A DNA stretch of 6,610 nucleotides from Holdemanella porci (lineage in GTDB: Bacteria; Bacillota_I; Bacilli_A; Erysipelotrichales; Erysipelotrichaceae), in the NCBI RefSeq assembly GCF_019052655.1, contig NZ_JAHQVB010000088.1:1-6610 (forward strand), given 5' to 3'. Made by a program: the position numbers and the translations under genes. The notes under the pieces are model-generated. The model saw only the letters and a program-made list of their open reading frames with translations. It was not told where the DNA came from and searched no databases. This document shows, piece by piece, positions 4,901-6,610 of the stretch. The first letter of the stretch is position 1. Each line of letters opens with the position of its first letter.

Positions 4901-6610
4901 ACGTACAGACATTAAAAAAATCTTAGTAATCGGATCTGGACCTATCGTAATTGGACAGGCCGCAGAATTTGACTATGCAGGATCTCAAGCATGTCAATCA
5001 CTTCGCGAAGAAGGATATGAAGTTATCTTAATTAACTCAAACCCAGCCACAATTATGACCGATTCGACAATTGCGGATCGTGTTTATATTGAACCAATCA
5101 ATTTGGATTTCGCTAAACGCGTTATCTATAAAGAAAGACCCGATGCCATTTTAGGATCATTGGGTGGTCAAACAGGATTAAACTTAGTTGTAGAATTACA
5201 TGAAGATGGAATTCTAGACGAATATGGCGTAGAAGTTCTAGGAACTGATTTATTAGCTATCAACCGTGCAGAAGACCGTGAATTGTTCCGTTCTTTAATG
5301 CAAGATATCAATGAACCAGTACCAGAAAGTACAATCGTTCATACAATAGAAGAAGCGGTTGCATTCTGTGAAACATTGGGCTATCCAGTCGTAGTTCGTC
5401 CAGCTTATACGCTTGGTGGAACGGGTGGAGGTTTCGCCGATGATGAGGCTGAACTTCGTGAAATTTGTGAAGCAGGATTAAAGGCTAGTCCTGTACATCA
5501 ATGTTTGATTGAACAAAGTATTGCTGGATATAAGGAAATCGAATACGAAGTAATCCGTGATGCGAATGACAACGCAATCGTAGTCTGTAGCATGGAAAAC
5601 GTAGATCCAGTTGGAATTCATACTGGAGATAGTTTCGTAGTAGCTCCTGTACAAACTCTAACAGATCGTGAAAACGCAATGTTGAGCAGTGCATCACTAA
5701 AAATCATTCGTGCATTAAAAATTTGTGGAGGATGTAACGTACAGTTGGCATTAAATCCAAATAGTTTTAAATATTATGTCATCGAAGTTAACCCTCGTGT
5801 ATCTCGTTCATCTGCTCTAGCTAGTAAGGCAACAGGATATCCAATCGCAAAAATCTCTGCAAAATTGGCTGTAGGATTAACATTAGATGAAATCTTAAAC
5901 CCAGTTACTAAAAACAGTTATGCATGTTTTGAACCTACTGTTGACTATGTCGTAAGTAAATTTGCACGTTTCCCATTTGATAAATTCCCTAATGCAGATC
6001 GTCGATTAGGAACTCAGATGAAGGCAACTGGTGAAGTTATGTCCATTGGACGTACTTTTGAAGAATCTTTCTTGAAAGCGATTCGTTCTTTAGAAATGAA
6101 AGTGGATCACTTATACAAAAAAGAACTGGCTGGATTAACGAAGGAAGAATTACTTGAAAAAATCAAGAAGTGTGATGATGAAAGAATCTTTGCGATTACA
6201 CAATGGATGCGTAATGGATACGATGTAGAAACTGTTATTGATGTAACTAAGATGGATCGTTTCTTCTTGTGGCACATTCAAAGAATTCTTGATTTAGAAA
6301 CATTGATGAATGAAAATCCAAAGGATGTTGCGGTTTTAAAAACATTAAAAGAACACGGATTCTCAGACAGTTACATTGCTCGTAACTGGAACATGAAAGA
6401 ATTCGACTTATATAACTTGCGTAAAGAAAATGGAATTATTCCAGTTTATAAGAAAGTAGATACTTGTGCGGGTGAATTTGTCAGTGCAACACCATACTTA
6501 TATTCAAGTTATGATCAGGAAAATGAATCTGAAGTCAGTGATCGTAAAAAAATCATTGTGTTAGGTTCAGGACCAATTCGTATTGGACAAGGTGTTGAGT
6601 TTGACTATGC
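4893..6610 (+). CDS. carB: Carbamoyl phosphate synthetase large chain, N-terminal part (cut by window edge)
   Basis: CarB makes carbamoyl phosphate from bicarbonate, ammonia and two ATP in two homologous halves. The window holds 572 of roughly 1060-1070 codons and the frame is open at the right edge. The carboxyphosphate half is complete: a preATP-grasp segment [17 protein letters not shown] (14-30), [10 protein letters not shown] (48-57), GGQTGLN (91-97), Arg129, [13 protein letters not shown] (168-180) with Arg169, Glu215, GIHTGDS with His243, NVQLALNP with Gln284, and [18 protein letters not shown] (298-315) with Glu298 and Asn300. ATP, magnesium and bicarbonate residues are all as expected, so this half should be active. 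An oligomerisation region follows (about 400-545). The second half then begins with [15 protein letters not shown] (558-572). The carbamate kinase half and the C-terminal allosteric domain lie beyond the window. The ATG is within the carA end (ATGCCTAA, 8-base overlap), with GGGGG at 4879-4883 as ribosome site. Confidence 0.97.
   Translation, partial: MPKRTDIKKILVIGSGPIVIGQAAEFDYAGSQACQSLREEGYEVILINSNPATIMTDSTIADRVYIEPINLDFAKRVIYKERPDAILGSLGGQTGLNLVVELHEDGILDEYGVEVLGTDLLAINRAEDRELFRSLMQDINEPVPESTIVHTIEEAVAFCETLGYPVVVRPAYTLGGTGGGFADDEAELREICEAGLKASPVHQCLIEQSIAGYKEIEYEVIRDANDNAIVVCSMENVDPVGIHTGDSFVVAPVQTLTDRENAMLSSASLKIIRALKICGGCNVQLALNPNSFKYYVIEVNPRVSRSSALASKATGYPIAKISAKLAVGLTLDEILNPVTKNSYACFEPTVDYVVSKFARFPFDKFPNADRRLGTQMKATGEVMSIGRTFEESFLKAIRSLEMKVDHLYKKELAGLTKEELLEKIKKCDDERIFAITQWMRNGYDVETVIDVTKMDRFFLWHIQRILDLETLMNENPKDVAVLKTLKEHGFSDSYIARNWNMKEFDLYNLRKENGIIPVYKKVDTCAGEFVSATPYLYSSYDQENESEVSDRKKIIVLGSGPIRIGQGVEFDY

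Noticed and set aside
1..6610. CRISPR arrays, tRNA or rRNA genes, insertion-sequence ends
   Set aside because: No regularly spaced repeats, cloverleaf-like segments, rRNA-like stretches or terminal inverted repeats were seen.

Overview
The window is A+T-rich, low-GC Gram-positive (Firmicutes-type) chromosome. The closest fit, from gene content and protein style, is an Erysipelotrichia-like or related gut Firmicute: an Rpn-family remnant, a DUF5052-like lipoprotein, strong AGGAGG-type ribosome sites, and PyrB directly followed by PyrC with no PyrI. That placement is inference, not proven by the sequence. All supported genes lie on the + strand.

Layout. Positions 1-480 hold the decayed C-terminal part of an Rpn-family (PD-(D/E)XK, transposase-like) gene, broken by in-frame stops and at least three frameshifts. 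Positions 493-1504 hold a two-gene unit: a lipoprotein resembling DUF5052, then ridA (enamine/imine deaminase). Positions 1505-1661 form a regulatory gap with a likely promoter and a very good intrinsic terminator that ends 10 bases before the pyrB ribosome site. Since no promoter is evident after it, it is best read as a transcription attenuator. From 1662 to the right edge runs a tightly packed pyrimidine operon: pyrB, pyrC, carA and the first 572 codons of carB. Gaps are 2 and 3 bases, then an 8-base carA/carB overlap. Later pathway genes (pyrD, pyrE, pyrF) are not visible.

How the genes work together. CarA/CarB make carbamoyl phosphate, PyrB joins it to aspartate, and PyrC closes the ring to dihydroorotate. 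RidA clears reactive enamine/imine intermediates and releases ammonia.

The standout observation is in CarA. The protein is full length, in frame and translationally coupled to carB, yet all three catalytic glutaminase residues are replaced (Cys to Gly246, His to Tyr331, Glu to Gln333). Several glutamine-pocket residues and the N-terminal domain are preserved. The carbamoyl phosphate synthetase encoded here should therefore be unable to use glutamine through the normal mechanism and probably depends on free ammonia, with CarA kept as a structural or regulatory pseudoenzyme.
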